Assembly (NCBI GenBank): GCA_003586115.2
Contig: QVOM02000042.1
Location: 39,522,204-39,586,203 of the forward strand
DNA: 64,000 nt
Reading direction: 5' to 3'
Source: Salvator merianae
Lineage: Eukaryota > Chordata > Lepidosauria > Squamata > Teiidae
The notes below the pieces were generated by a model. It made no database searches and was not told the origin of the DNA. It saw only the letters and a program-made list of their open reading frames with translations. Positions 53,891-64,000 of this stretch are shown here, piece after piece (the stretch's first letter is position 1; each line of letters starts with the position of its first letter). A program made the position numbers and the translations under genes.

Positions 53891-55256
53891 CATCTACACC
53901 ATCCATTGGGACTTCACCAGATGTGAGTCTGGACCAGCGAGTCCACACACCATTGCATACCACAGGAGATCACACATTGGTATGGAATCTGAAGGGTTCA
54001 CAGCCACTATGTTTGGCTTACTCCCAGATGCAGAAACCACACTTAGGGAGTGTTCTAGTGGGAGACAACTTTAAAGCAGCCTCCCGTGCGGTTCCTATTT
54101 CTGCTGCTGCCATGCAGACAAGCAGGAGTGGCAGGAGCAGTCCAGGACCCGTTGTAGACCCAGGTGACATTATATCTAGGCTCAAGAAGGCAACCCACTT
54201 CCGGGGCTATTTCTAGGGATGCTGAAAAATGCCTCCAGTCTGCAATCGCAAGGCCAGAACTTTCCTTCCCTGGTTTCACAACCTAGGCTTGGCTGTGTGC
54301 TCCAAACAGCCTGCCGTATTCCTTGTCGGGGACACTTTTCCTGGGCTAAGACCAGTTCTCCCAGTGCACACCTAAGGCGCACATGCAGGACTTACCTAAA
54401 TGGCTTGTTCCAGTCCTGTAATTCTAAGATCCTATGAATTTTTTGACAAAATGTCTGACAAAATGTCAGGCGAGATGGTTGGTCTGTTGTTAGGCCACGT
54501 GGACCTTTTGCAGGGCTTTTTCCTCTGGAAGGGGGAGACAACCCAGGATTTGAGGGGCAGGGTGCCTCCCTCATTTTCAAACTAGAAGATACAACATAGC
54601 TTTAAGAAATGAACAGGAAAATTCCTGATTTATGACTTTTAGTTGCTATATACATAATGTGAACACACAGAGGTGCTGTACAGCCCAGGCACATTGATGA
54701 CAGAGTATTCTGTCTCCCTCTGTGTGTAGGTGTGTTTAATTTTTCAAAAAATAGAACAAAAATGGCCCATCTTGTTAAATGCTCATTCAGACTTCTCTAG
54801 CTCTGTGATGGGCTTCCCAAACAGCTACCTAAAGTGCCAATTGAAACCAGCTCTGTCATATATACTTCTAGAAAAATATGAACAGTGTTAAATACTTTAA
54901 AGTGAATCAATCTTCAGCAAAAGTGTTTTAACCTTCTTCTAGGTCAAGAAATAGCAATTTTCCAAGCTCATGGTAACTTGAAAATTAGCCCTGAGAGCTG
55001 GGTGTGCGCAGCATACCTCATTTGAACCTTGAAATTTATTGAAAACGTGGCCGTTGCGGAATCTTTTCAGAGCTTATATAAATGTTAGAATATTGTCTCA
55101 GCCTTGTAGCCATGAGGCCAAATGTGGTGTGATGACAAAGACATATGGGACTTTTATCTTTTTTATAGCTAGCAATGTCAAAGGACATGATCCAAAGTAG
55201 AACCATGGTGTAGAACTGAGTTGCTTAACTGTCACCCTCCAGATGTTGAGCACCCT
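53891..55256. other. No gene seen
   Basis: 53900-54590 is GC-richer than average with scattered 60-97 codon frames on both strands but no domain. It might be an unrecognised DNA element (GGCAACATCTACACC at its left edge has no matched right end). 54900-55150 is repeat-poor. Confidence 0.4.
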
Positions 55257-55757
55257 GGCCCTTTCTGTATGGACCTTTAATTCAGATTAGAGGTCCATGC
55301 AGATTAATGCAGATCTATGAGGCCATGCCCCCACTGGTCTGCTCTGTCTGCATTAGACAGAGCACAATCCTGATTAGGGAGCCCTTGATCAGGATCACTA
55401 GTAGACACATTTACTGTAAATGGGTCTACCAGTAGGACCAGCGACCCTGATCCTGAACACAGGAGGCATGCAGAACACACGCCTCCCATGTTCAGGACCA
55501 CTGGGGGATGCGATTCAGTGCTTGCCATAGTGCGCCACCAAAATGCATCCCCCAGAGGCCTCAAAGCTAGGAACTTTTGCTCTTAGCCATCAGAGATGTG
55601 GGGATGCCGTCACAAAGCTTGCACAAGCTGGTATGGAACAGTCTTACCATGCAGATGGCACTGGTCCCACTCACACCTTCTTCTGGTTGGAATCAGTGGG
55701 CCTGGCTGATCCAGACCCACTGATTCCATCTAAAGGCAGGTAAGTATAGAGTGCTAG
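55257..55757 (+). mobile_element. Harbinger-like MITE, family H-2
   Basis: Left end GGCCCTTTCTGTATGG, then the inner hairpin GGACCTTTAATTCAGATTAG as in 6404 (inverted). Interior: GCCACCAAAATGCATCCC, AGAGGCCTCAAAGCTAGGAA and GATCCAGACCCACTGATTCC. The right end near GGTAAGTATAGAGTGC is eroded. Confidence 0.75.
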
Positions 55758-56257
55758 AGTGGGGCTTAACCCTTTTCCTGCATACAAACATATGCTCCCA
55801 AAGTTTCTATTTGTTTCAAGAAACCTGTCATACAAGCACAAAGCGATTTCACAGGGTTAGTTTTCATCAGGAAACACTATACAGTGAAAGGTTAGGCTCC
55901 TTTCTCTGTGCTGTTTTCTCATTCCAAATCAAGCTGCCACCATGGTTCTGTAAGGCCAATGTTATGGGAAAATTGAAATAAAAACAGATACTTTCACACA
56001 TATCCATCAACACATTTATTTTGCCCCTTAGGAATTCTTAAAGCACATCAGAATAGATGAATAATTATTCAGCTTTGGATGGCTTTTATGTCCCACTTTT
56101 TAAAATCTCTGCAGCCAAACCATACAGGTCATTTTCCTGAATCATATTTTTTGAGCCACATGCAAATGTAACATCTACACTTTGGCTTGGACAAAAAGTT
56201 ACTCCACCCCTACTAATGACAGTTAAGTTTTTTTGGACCCTTCACCACAAGAGTGGG
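55758..56257. other. No gene seen
   Basis: Unique-looking sequence without repeats. The 76-codon frame 55751-55981 has no motif. Confidence 0.45.
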
Positions 56258-56380
56258 CTGATAGAATTTTGTCATGGCAGAATTCATTATTTCTCAGAAT
56301 CTTTTGCTGTGTGAAGAAATACTTCATACAGCAAAAGATTCTGACAGTTCACGAATTCTGGCATGGCAAAATTCTATCTC
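56258..56380. repeat. Imperfect palindrome, 57 bp arms, 5 nt loop
   Basis: GATAGAATTTTGTCATGGCA through CTTTTGCTGTGTGAAG is followed after AAATA by its inverted copy, ending TGCCATGC-type and AAAATTCTATC. About 85-90 per cent pairing. No target duplication or hAT/Harbinger-type end is visible. Confidence 0.8.
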
Positions 56381-56787
56381 TTTTTCTATTGCTACAAAAG
56401 ATTCTGTTATAGAGAAAGACTGCAGTTTGCTAGCTAGGTTCTATCATTGCTCACTGAGGAATAACACCAAAAAGGTTCAGTTGTGTTCGTTTTTGTTGTC
56501 TTTCAAGATCTTGTTGATGGAACAGACTCAGTCCATGACAGGCTGAATAATCAGATATTACATATTATTATTTTGACTGTGCTGGGACATGGAAGTTCTC
56601 TTGCTTTGCTTGACATGAAGAGACTTGCAAAAGAGATTTGTTCTTTGAAGCATTAAGATAAGAGCTACAGTCTTGGGATAATGACCAGAGGAAAGGAATA
56701 CATGGTGTAAAGTAAAGGAGCTTCTTCCTAAATCAAGAGAGGAAGTTGTCTTTTTTAAATGAGGAAATCCTGAATTGATATGAAAGA
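56381..56787. other. No gene seen
   Basis: AT-rich sequence. The 90-codon frame starting at 56274 reads out of the palindrome and is not supported. Confidence 0.45.
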
Positions 56788-56880
56788 AGAAGAAGAAGAA
56801 GAAGAACTTGGTTTTTATACCCCGCTTTTCTCGGCCGAAGCTGACTCAAAGCGGCTTACAAGGTTATTTTTCTCCCAAAG
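56788..56880 (-). mobile_element. MIR/core-type SINE 3' end (antisense)
   Basis: On the minus strand, CCTTGTAAGCCGCTTTGAGT is followed by GGGGTATAAAAACCAAG and (TTC)n, seen here as (AGA)n at 56788-56808. It is the same tail as 5050-5154, with 5' truncation. Confidence 0.85.
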
Positions 56881-57606
56881 GCTTACATCTGTCTATCTTC
56901 CGCATCACACAATGTGATGCTCCCTATTTATCTACTTGCAATTACTTGCTTTCGAACAGCTAGGTTGGCTGGAAGGAAGACAAAATGGAACTCACCATAT
57001 CTAGGATGCCTTAGGTTCCTCTACTTTGCCTGATACAAAAAAAAAAAGTTAAAATTATAGCCAAATGATTCTGGCTCTGTTATGGGACTGGATGGAGTCA
57101 ACTTACTGTGGACACAGAAACCAGTAGTTGACACAGGGACTAATAAACATGCTCTTTAGCTTCTGAAATGCTGGTTCTCCTATATTGTAGAAATTGACAG
57201 ACCTTCCCAAAGTAGGTCAGAAGGGTTGTGAAAGTATCTGACCAAAAACAAGAAAAAAAGAGCCAAGGATATAAGAGACAGTCTGTGTTTCTTTTGCTTG
57301 CAACTGCTTGGTCCCTGCTTTTGTGGTCGTAAAATAACCACAAGATTGGAAAGAATAAAAACAGGTAGAAACAGGTTGGAAAAAAGAGAACTTTGCACAA
57401 AAGGTCACAAAAAGGGCTCATTATAATGGTAAAAATCACACCCCTTGCCAAATTAATGATATGCTAATCACCCCACAGCTAAAATGTGAGTGTGTAAGCC
57501 TGTGCAGTTAGGGAATATATGGTAACCAATCAAAGTTTGTTTTCCTTGTCTGCAAAAAGTATAAGAATGGTTGTTTCGGATGTAACTCCAGGCCAGTTTT
57601 GCTGAG
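56881..57606. other. No gene seen
   Basis: Overlapping minus-strand frames at 57140-57451 (up to 103 codons) are hydrophobic and Phe/Leu-rich but lack a homolog I recognise; opposite-strand composition suggests chance. Confidence 0.4.
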
Positions 57607-57796
57607 ATATACCATAAAATCTCACAAATAACGCACACCCGAATATAATGCACATGCTGATTTAGCCCAAAATTTTCAGGTAAATAAAGGAATTTGTTTA
57701 GATAAAATTATGTCTCATGTATAATGCACACCCCAATTCTTAGTGAACTAAAATGAGAGAAAATTGTGTCCATTATATTGAGATTTTATGGTATAT
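57607..57796. mobile_element. 190 bp MITE with perfect 17 bp ends, Tc1/mariner-like
   Basis: ATATACCATAAAATCTC at 57607-57623 and its exact inverted copy at 57780-57796. The outermost TATA permits a TA target duplication, as in Tc1/mariner-type elements. The interior has AACGCACACCC and ATAATGCACA words repeated in both orientations. Class assignment is tentative. Confidence 0.7.
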
Positions 57797-60111
57797 GGCA
57801 CTGGTCTCCTGCTTCCTGTTGATCCATCAGTGAAGAGCTTTTCTATTTTTCCTACCCTTGGCATAGTTATTGGGTAAGCTCGCGCCAAGCAAACGGCCTC
57901 TTTGTGGCAACATTACCATGCAGCTGGCATGGAGACAGGAAAGTCCAAGGCCCTGTCCACCTGTCTCTATGTCCCAGATTGTTTGCACAAGTGGAACACC
58001 ATTCACAGAAAATCCCTCACAGGCGAGCAACTGGAAATTACTCTGGTGCACTCTTCAATATTCCAAGCAAAGATTCAGCTGAAAAGCAATCCAGACACAC
58101 ACACTCATTCTCATTTCTCCCAGCGAATGACCTTGGAATATTTAAAGCAGGTTTAATAAAAGATTGCCCCTTTCATAGGAAGGGGTGCTGCCAGTCCACG
58201 CCCAGCTCTCACCTGGCTCAATCATAATCTATATCACTGTATTTCCTCATGAAATGGACAGGCAAATGTATGGGTTGTACATTTAAAACTCTCCTTTAAC
58301 AAGCGGAGATATATGGCACGTTGTCATTCAAAGTTTCATCAGGCCCCACTGACTGCTGGGTTTGTGAAGACTGTGACTCATCCATCAGGGGTTGATGATG
58401 TTGCCAAGTCCTTGACTGAGAGTGTTGGCTGCAGGGCTTTGAGAATTATGAGCCCTGCTTCTTCCTCAGCCCAGACCATGACACAGAGTGCCAATCCACA
58501 TTCCCCTGCATTGTTTCCTCTGTGGAAAGCAGCAGCAGCCCATATACCAAGTCTCCAAAGGCAGTGGTGGAGGAATGAGATTCTACAGGGGATCAGGATA
58601 TGGTTAGGGAAGGTCAAAAGGAACTTTCTGTTCAGAGCTTTTCCCTGTCACCTTCTTTCCATCCTCCATCCTGCACCACTGCTGGAGGGAAGTCACCTCC
58701 TGTACAGGAAAAACCTCAGGGATCTGGAGTTTTTTTTTATCATACCGATCATTGATCAAATAAATTTATCTATCGCCCACACTGGTCATCTTCATTTGAG
58801 TGACTCCTGATTGTGGAACAGAAAGCAAACTTGTTCCTTTCCACCTAGTTTGCTGTGAAAAAAAACTAACAAAACCTTAAGTGTCCTGGCTTCTAAGAAC
58901 AAGCAACCTTAACATTGAGGGAAAGATTCCATTTAATTGCATTTTCAAAGAAAGGAAAGTCCAGACGCATCTCTCACTGGATGCAGTAGTTGTCTGATGT
59001 GTTGTCTTTGGTGCCCTGCTGAAGGCAGAGGTAATTCTCTGGCTTATGATTGAGGAGTGCAGTGACTGGCAGGTTTGTTGGAAGTAAAGATGAAAAAGTT
59101 ATTTACATGGATTGATGACTTGACTGCTCTTTCAGGTTTTCTTTTTTTCTTTGCTGATTTTTTTCACTGCATCAATCATAAATGTTATAATGCAGGACAA
59201 GGAAAGAAGGGAAAGAGAAAGAAATTGAATGCTGTAGTCCTCATTGTTCCTAGTCAGATTCTTAGGAAATTCTTAGTCTATTCAAAATATCAGCACTAAG
59301 TAATTAAAAATACTCAGTCTGTCTTGCACATGCCAGAGACAAAGAGAGAAAGAAAGAGGAGGCTTCCCTTAAGTCACTAAATATCCTTTACGGTTTAATC
59401 CTGCTTTCCCTGAGACAGGCTAGGTCACCATGTTAATTTCTTGAATGGCACTCAGCCAGTCAGATAGCAAAATTCCTAATCGAAATTGAGGGTGAGAGGT
59501 TCAGAAAGATTTTCTCCTTGCTCTAGGATCTCTTTTGATTGTGCCTCATTCAATAATATAAACCAGAAATATGTATAAGCTCATTCAACAAACTAATTGG
59601 GGCTCTCACTGAAAAGCCAATCAACTAGTTGTTTAGTGGGAGCTGTCCAGGGTTCTGGCTTTCTCTTCCATGTAACTAATTGGTGGCCTAGGTGTACTGC
59701 CCACTAACCTATGTGCATGGGAACCCAGCTGATGGATTAGGAAAGACAATCAAGCACCCGTTGATGGTATTAGTTATTTAGTCAATGGTAAATGCATACC
59801 AGTCTTAGCAAAATTGGATGCTACAATTATCTCTTATATAACACGTTGGTTTGGTTTTCACAAACCACTGTGTAGAACCACGTAAAGCATGTAATTCCCA
59901 CCTGTGCAAAACTCGATATCAGGGGATAAGAGGAAGTCAGTTAACTAAAGCAGATCAGTGGTGTTATGGGGTTGAGGAGTAGCAGACTATCAATAATTCA
60001 GTGGTTCTGCTGATGGGAGAACCAGCCTACCAATATGTCAGTGATACCATTGAGGGGGAAAGTCCTAGTCTATCAGTGTCAGTCAGTGGTGCCTCAGGAA
60101 CCAAATCACGT
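57797..60111. other. No gene seen in 2.3 kb
   Basis: A 165-codon plus-strand frame (58313-58810) is the longest outside the GC-rich hAT. It has no recognisable domain, no repetitive similarity, and a C-terminal third that is low in coding-like bias. Left uncalled. An AGAGAAAG-type tract occurs at 59341-59357. Confidence 0.4.
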
Positions 60112-60119
60112 ATTCTAAA

Positions 60120-60659
60120 TAGGGGTGTGCACGAAGCTTTGTAGCATTGAAGTTTCGCTCGAATTTCGTGATTTCAGTCCCTTCGCATGGAATGCGAAGG
60201 GCAACGGAAATCACGAATGTGAATTGCGAAAGTCCCTCAATTTTCGGGACCTTCGCAATTTGCTGCTGTCTCATCCCCCTAGGCTGTCAGCGCGCGCTGA
60301 CAGCCTAGGGGGTATGAGACAGCCAACGGAAGAAAAATCAACGCGGAGGGAGGGAGAACTAGGTCTTCCCTTCGCATTGATTCCTCTTCTGTTGGCTGTC
60401 TCATACCCCCTAGGCTAGGGGGTATTAGACAGCCATCAGAAAGGAAGAAAAATCAACGCGAAGGGAGGGAGAACTAGGTCTTCCCTTCGCATTGATTCCT
60501 CTTCCGTTGGCTGTCTAATACCCCCTAGGCTGCGAAGATTTTCGCAGCGAAAACTAAAGGCGCCCTTTTCGCGCCTCTGGTTTTCGTGCGAAAACGAAGC
60601 TCCATTGCTTCGCAGCACTGCGAAACGAAGAGGGGAAAGTGCCTTCGTGCACACCCCTA
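60120..60659. mobile_element. hAT element built of tandem hairpins
   Basis: 540 bp with ends TAGGGGTGTGCACGAA and the inverted TTCGTGCACACCCCTA, and a perfect 8 bp target duplication ATTCTAAA (60112-60119, 60660-60667). Inside, a palindrome (60265-60323, centred on CAGCGCGCGCTG) is followed by two direct repeats (60304-60414 and 60415-60529), each itself a hairpin running from AGGGGGTATKAGACAGCC to its complement. Many TTCG/CGAA words are present. No transposase coding. Confidence 0.93.
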
Positions 60660-60719
60660 ATTCTAAAGTTTCCAGGATTGTATTAAACAAGGAAAATCAT
60701 ATTTCACAAACTCTGTGTC

Positions 60720-62609
60720 ACTGCTGCTCCAGGGGGTGGTTTAGTCATGCCAGCCTAGGCCACTTGCCCTCTGACTGACTGCCCTGCCCAGCTGAACACT
60801 GTTACCCTGGAGGAGGTGCTTCTTTGCAGGACTGGGATTCTTTTTGTCAGCTGCTCTGGACTTCACCTGGCTTCAGCTACACTAGAAGTCATAAAGGATG
60901 GCTGCTTGTGCTTCAGCTGATGGAAACTCTGCCAGAGGAGGAGGAGAACTCTGCCATTACTTCTGGGGGTGGTTTAGTGATGGTGGCCTAGACTACCCTG
61001 CTCTCTGCCTGCCTGCCCTGCCTGGCTGAGCACTGAAACTTTGGAGGAGGGCCTTCCTTGCAGGACTTCTTGTCAGTGGCCTTAGCTATAAGGATAGCTG
61101 CTTATGGCCTCCATTGCTTTAGTTTTTATTTTGTTTTTAATCTTCTTGTGTATGTGTGTGTATGTGTACAGAGTGTATAGGGAAGAAGAATGTGCTTGAG
61201 GTAGAATGAGAGACAGGAGGAGAATGAGAGTGTCACCATACCAGTGATCTCAGGTCAAGGGTGACAAGTGAGTAGGAGGGCCCAGGTGATTAAGTGTTAT
61301 TTTCCCCTGTGATTCTTCCTTTCCCCTGCAAGTATCTGGTGGTCTGGCTTCTGAATGCCAGGTCAGTTCACAATAAAACTGCCCTTAAACATGATCTGAT
61401 GGTGGATGAGGGAGCTGAACTGGCATATATGACTGAAACTTGGGTGGGTGAGATGGGTGGGATAGACCTAAACCAACTTTATCCACCAGGTTTTTCAGTT
61501 CAGAATCAGCCCAGGCTAGGGTAGGGTATGGTGATGCTTCTGTGATTATTAGAAACGCCATTTCTTTCAGTGGGAATCCCCTCCAAACTGGGGCAGACTA
61601 TGAGAGTCTTTACCTTTTATTGGGTGAAAGGACAAATTGGAGATGCTGTTGGTGTGCTGCCCAACAGCCTCCCTGACTGAGTTGGTGGAGGCAGTCTCTA
61701 GTGTGGTATCGGAGAACCCCAGGATGTTGGTCTAGGAGACCAACTCAGGATTTCATGGCCTTCATGACAACCATGGGACAGTCTAATTTATTGCTGGTCC
61801 AATGCATAGGACAGGACAAACCCTCAATTTAGCCTGCGCTTCAGATTGTGAGGGGGTGACCTGGATATTGGGAGGTTTGACCCACTCATGGTCAAACCAC
61901 CATTTAGTAAGGTTTGGTTTAAGGACAGCACACCCCTGCTGCAAGGGTGGGGAGCCCGTAATGATGATCCACTCAGAGACTCATGAAATCTGATGGATTT
62001 CTGAATGTTCTGTACCAATCACATCCACACCTGGCCAGAGATAGCTATCCAATGTTATCTATGCTCTGGTAATCTCATGTTTAGTTTATTGCAATACATT
62101 CTATGTGGGTCTGGAAACTATAACTGGTACAAAATGTGATATTTGGGTACTTCACCATGCACATATACCACTTGTGCTTAAGCACCTGCATTGGTTGCTA
62201 GTTAAATTACTGAACCAGTTTCAAGGTTTTATCTTTGACATATATGGCCCTTAACAACTTTGGACCAGCTTACTTGGAAGATAGCTTCTCTCAGCATAGA
62301 CCTGTGAGATCATCAGGATCTTCAAGGAAGGTCCTGCTGTGGATACCATAAATCACTGAATGTCATCTTATGATTACCCACAGTCAGGGTTTGTTTGTGG
62401 TGGTACCCACCCTCTGGAATAGTCTCCCCTCTGATATCTATAAGGTGCCTACAATTCTGGTTTTTAGGAACAAACTGAAGCCTATCTTTTTATCCAGGCC
62501 TTTCCAGAGTAAATGTTTGTTTGCTTTCCCATCCTTGAATTTAATTATGTTTTTAACTGTTTTTATTTTTTTGTACTCTCCTTCAAGATTATATATTAAT
62601 GTGAAATAG

Positions 62610-62660
<51 letters not shown>
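60720..62660 (+). mobile_element. Internally deleted L2-type LINE with 5' UTR repeats
   Basis: 5' region: two related units of about 240 bp (60720-60960 and 60961-61110 on) with GTGGTTTAGT, GAGGAGGTGCTTCTTTGCAG-type words. Endonuclease N-terminus at 61336-61520: VVWLLNARSVHNKTALKHDL, AYMTETWVGE and PPGFSV. Further endonuclease-like trace to about 61930, then a jump to the RT C-terminus (62040-62480) with GLET-like, HLHWLL-like, VPTLWNSLPSDIYKVPT and FRNKLKPIFL. The 3' UTR ends in (TA)n. Most of the RT is missing and frames are broken. Confidence 0.85.
62613..62656. repeat. (TA)n microsatellite
   Basis: Twenty-two TA units at the 3' end of the L2 copy, as in the L2 fragment at 40105. Confidence 0.95.
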
Positions 62661-62662
<2 letters not shown>

Positions 62663-62760
62663 AGAAGGGTGTAAAAATAAATACATACAAGGCAAATGAC
62701 ATTTTACCAACCACATAAAAGCAAAAACATATTATACAATATCTTGTTATACAATACTCT

Positions 62761-63218
62761 GGGCCTGTTCACACTTTAGTGCTAGTAAGTGTCCAGGCTC
62801 TCAGTAGCTCATCTGCACTGTGCGAAGGCCCTAGTGTCTGGAACTGGCTACAGCCACTCTCAAATGCTACTAGCTGTGGACAACAAAATTTTGTGTCCAC
62901 AGCTGTATCGGGAGCAGCTGGACTACTTCCAGTAAGCAGCGTTCACACCTGTTTCCAGGTGTGAATGCTTCAGGTCATGGTGCAGCAGAGGCTGCAGGTG
63001 TGCAGTCATGCACCACATCCCTGGTATCCATGACAGTGGCCAGACATTTCCATAACTGCAGTCCTGGTGGGTGGCCAGCATTTATACTGTGAATGCCGGA
63101 AGACCAGTTCTGGGCTGTTCCAGCCCTTAAAGTGCAGATGGCTGCCAAACCATAGGGTCTATTCCAGCTTAGAATAGTAGGATTCTACCATTCTAAGCTA
63201 GAAAGTGAGAACAGGCCT
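62761..63218 (-). mobile_element. Harbinger-like MITE, family H-3, with TCT duplication
   Basis: 458 bp. Ends GGGCCTGTTCACACTTT and AAAGTGAGAACAGGCCT, flanked by TCT on both sides (62758-62760, 63219-63221). Interior: the CTGTGGACAACAAAATTTTG palindrome, a perfect 10 bp hairpin (TTCACACCTG / CAGGTGTGAA), CATGACAGTGGCCAGACATT and CTGGGCTGTTCCAGCCC. Shared with 52975. Confidence 0.85.
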
Positions 63219-64000
63219 TCTGTTTCTTCACTGATGACCCTCCAGTGCAAAAGATAATCTGCACTGATTCTATTGAACATATATTTCTTTTCACAGACCA
63301 AAATAGAAAGTTGTAATTTTACTCATCTGGACATCACTGATCAGACTCATAGAGTAAGGGTGCTTAAAGAAACAAAACAAAACAAAAAAAACCTCCTCTT
63401 TTGCTGAGGAAAAAATGCACATTGAGCTAAAGATATGGAGCATTTATTTGGAAATATCAGACTTAAACATCTTGTTATACTGTGAAATGGAAAGGGATGG
63501 ATTCTTTGAATAGCAAATGCAGAGGTATACTTCAATGGTGCAAGACCCTTTCACTTCAATAGAACTGTATTTGCAGAGCACCTGAGGATTGGGGCTGTAA
63601 GCACAGCTTTGCTGTGCCTGTCTGTTTGTGATAAAGCATAAATCCAAAGATGGCTCCTTTAATGTTTTTCCATCTCCTTTAAAAGCACTTCTTATGTGCA
63701 GACAGTCACTTTCATAATATTCATGCTATGCTGTGCATTTAATGCTGTTCTGATAAAATGTACTGAATAAGAGGGTTTGGACAGCCATGCTAATGATGCA
63801 TTATTCTTCATTTTACAACCTATATCTTACCATCATGAGGCATTTTCACACATGGCACTGGAAACATCCTTGAGCCACTTTCATACGCTATTCCTCTATA
63901 AGTAAACGTTGTAATGCAAGAAAGAATGAAGCAACCAGCCATTTTGAAGTCCTTCAAGGAAAGAAGATATTCCATCCTAATTACAGGATTGAAAAATGCA
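63219..64000. other. No gene seen
   Basis: A short ACAAAA tract at 63371-63390. The minus-strand 60-67 codon frames have no motif. Sequence runs off the window. Confidence 0.45.

Noticed and set aside
57140..57451. Small membrane-protein gene on the minus strand
   Set aside because: Hydrophobic Phe/Leu-rich translation arises from A/T-rich pyrimidine-skewed sequence; overlapping frames are equally open and no homolog is recognised.
58313..58810. 165-codon open frame
   Set aside because: No recognisable family, no splice or promoter context; length is within chance for this much sequence.
1..64000. LTR retrotransposons or endogenous viral genes
   Set aside because: No paired LTRs, primer-binding site with polypurine tract, or gag/pol/env-like motifs were recognised.

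Overview
The window reads as intergenic or deep-intronic nuclear DNA of a vertebrate, most likely a squamate reptile (lizard or gecko type). No bacterial or viral gene organisation is present, and I can support no host exon on either strand. The squamate call rests on the repeat mix: a BovB (RTE) LINE fragment, CR1 and L2 LINE fragments, squamate-style L1 ORF2 C-terminal relics, a MIR/core-like SINE with a (TTC)n tail, tRNA-headed SINEs with a (CAA)n tail (two of them dimeric), and many non-autonomous DNA transposons. The species is not determinable from sequence alone.

Layout. 0-9 kb: a Harbinger-like relic, CR1, BovB, a core-SINE apparently split by a 1.34 kb DNA element, two more Harbinger-like copies and a short L2 chimera. 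9-21 kb: Harbinger-like copies of three internal families, a long-armed foldback element, an antisense RTE-type LINE with a recognisable reverse transcriptase site, two sense L1 fragments (one with a perfect 22 bp target duplication), an L2 fragment and an antisense L1 of a different type. 21-31 kb: antisense CR1, tRNA-SINEs, and the least repetitive stretch of the window, with candidate conserved noncoding blocks and a perfect RFX-type X-box. 31-38 kb: a Harbinger-like element carrying a very GC-rich hAT insertion, then a Harbinger/SINE-dimer/Harbinger run. 38-54 kb: L2, CR1 and L1 relics, two foldback hAT elements and more Harbinger-like copies, including a 159 bp miniature one. 54-64 kb: a palindrome, a short TIR element flanked by TA, a 540 bp hAT built of tandem hairpins, and an internally deleted L2 retaining 5' UTR repeats, endonuclease motifs and RT C-terminus.

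The main pattern is that about 20 elements with three different interiors share one terminal inverted repeat close to GGGCCTKTTCNCACTT. Several are bounded by 3 bp duplications (TTA, TTT, TCT, AAT), which points to PIF/Harbinger (Tourist-like) MITEs. These three interior classes are called H-1, H-2 and H-3 below. Nested insertions give a relative order of events at several sites. All protein-coding similarity is retrotransposon debris with stops or truncations. The longest open frames (247-274 codons) lie in a CpG-rich hAT element and are compositional artefacts.
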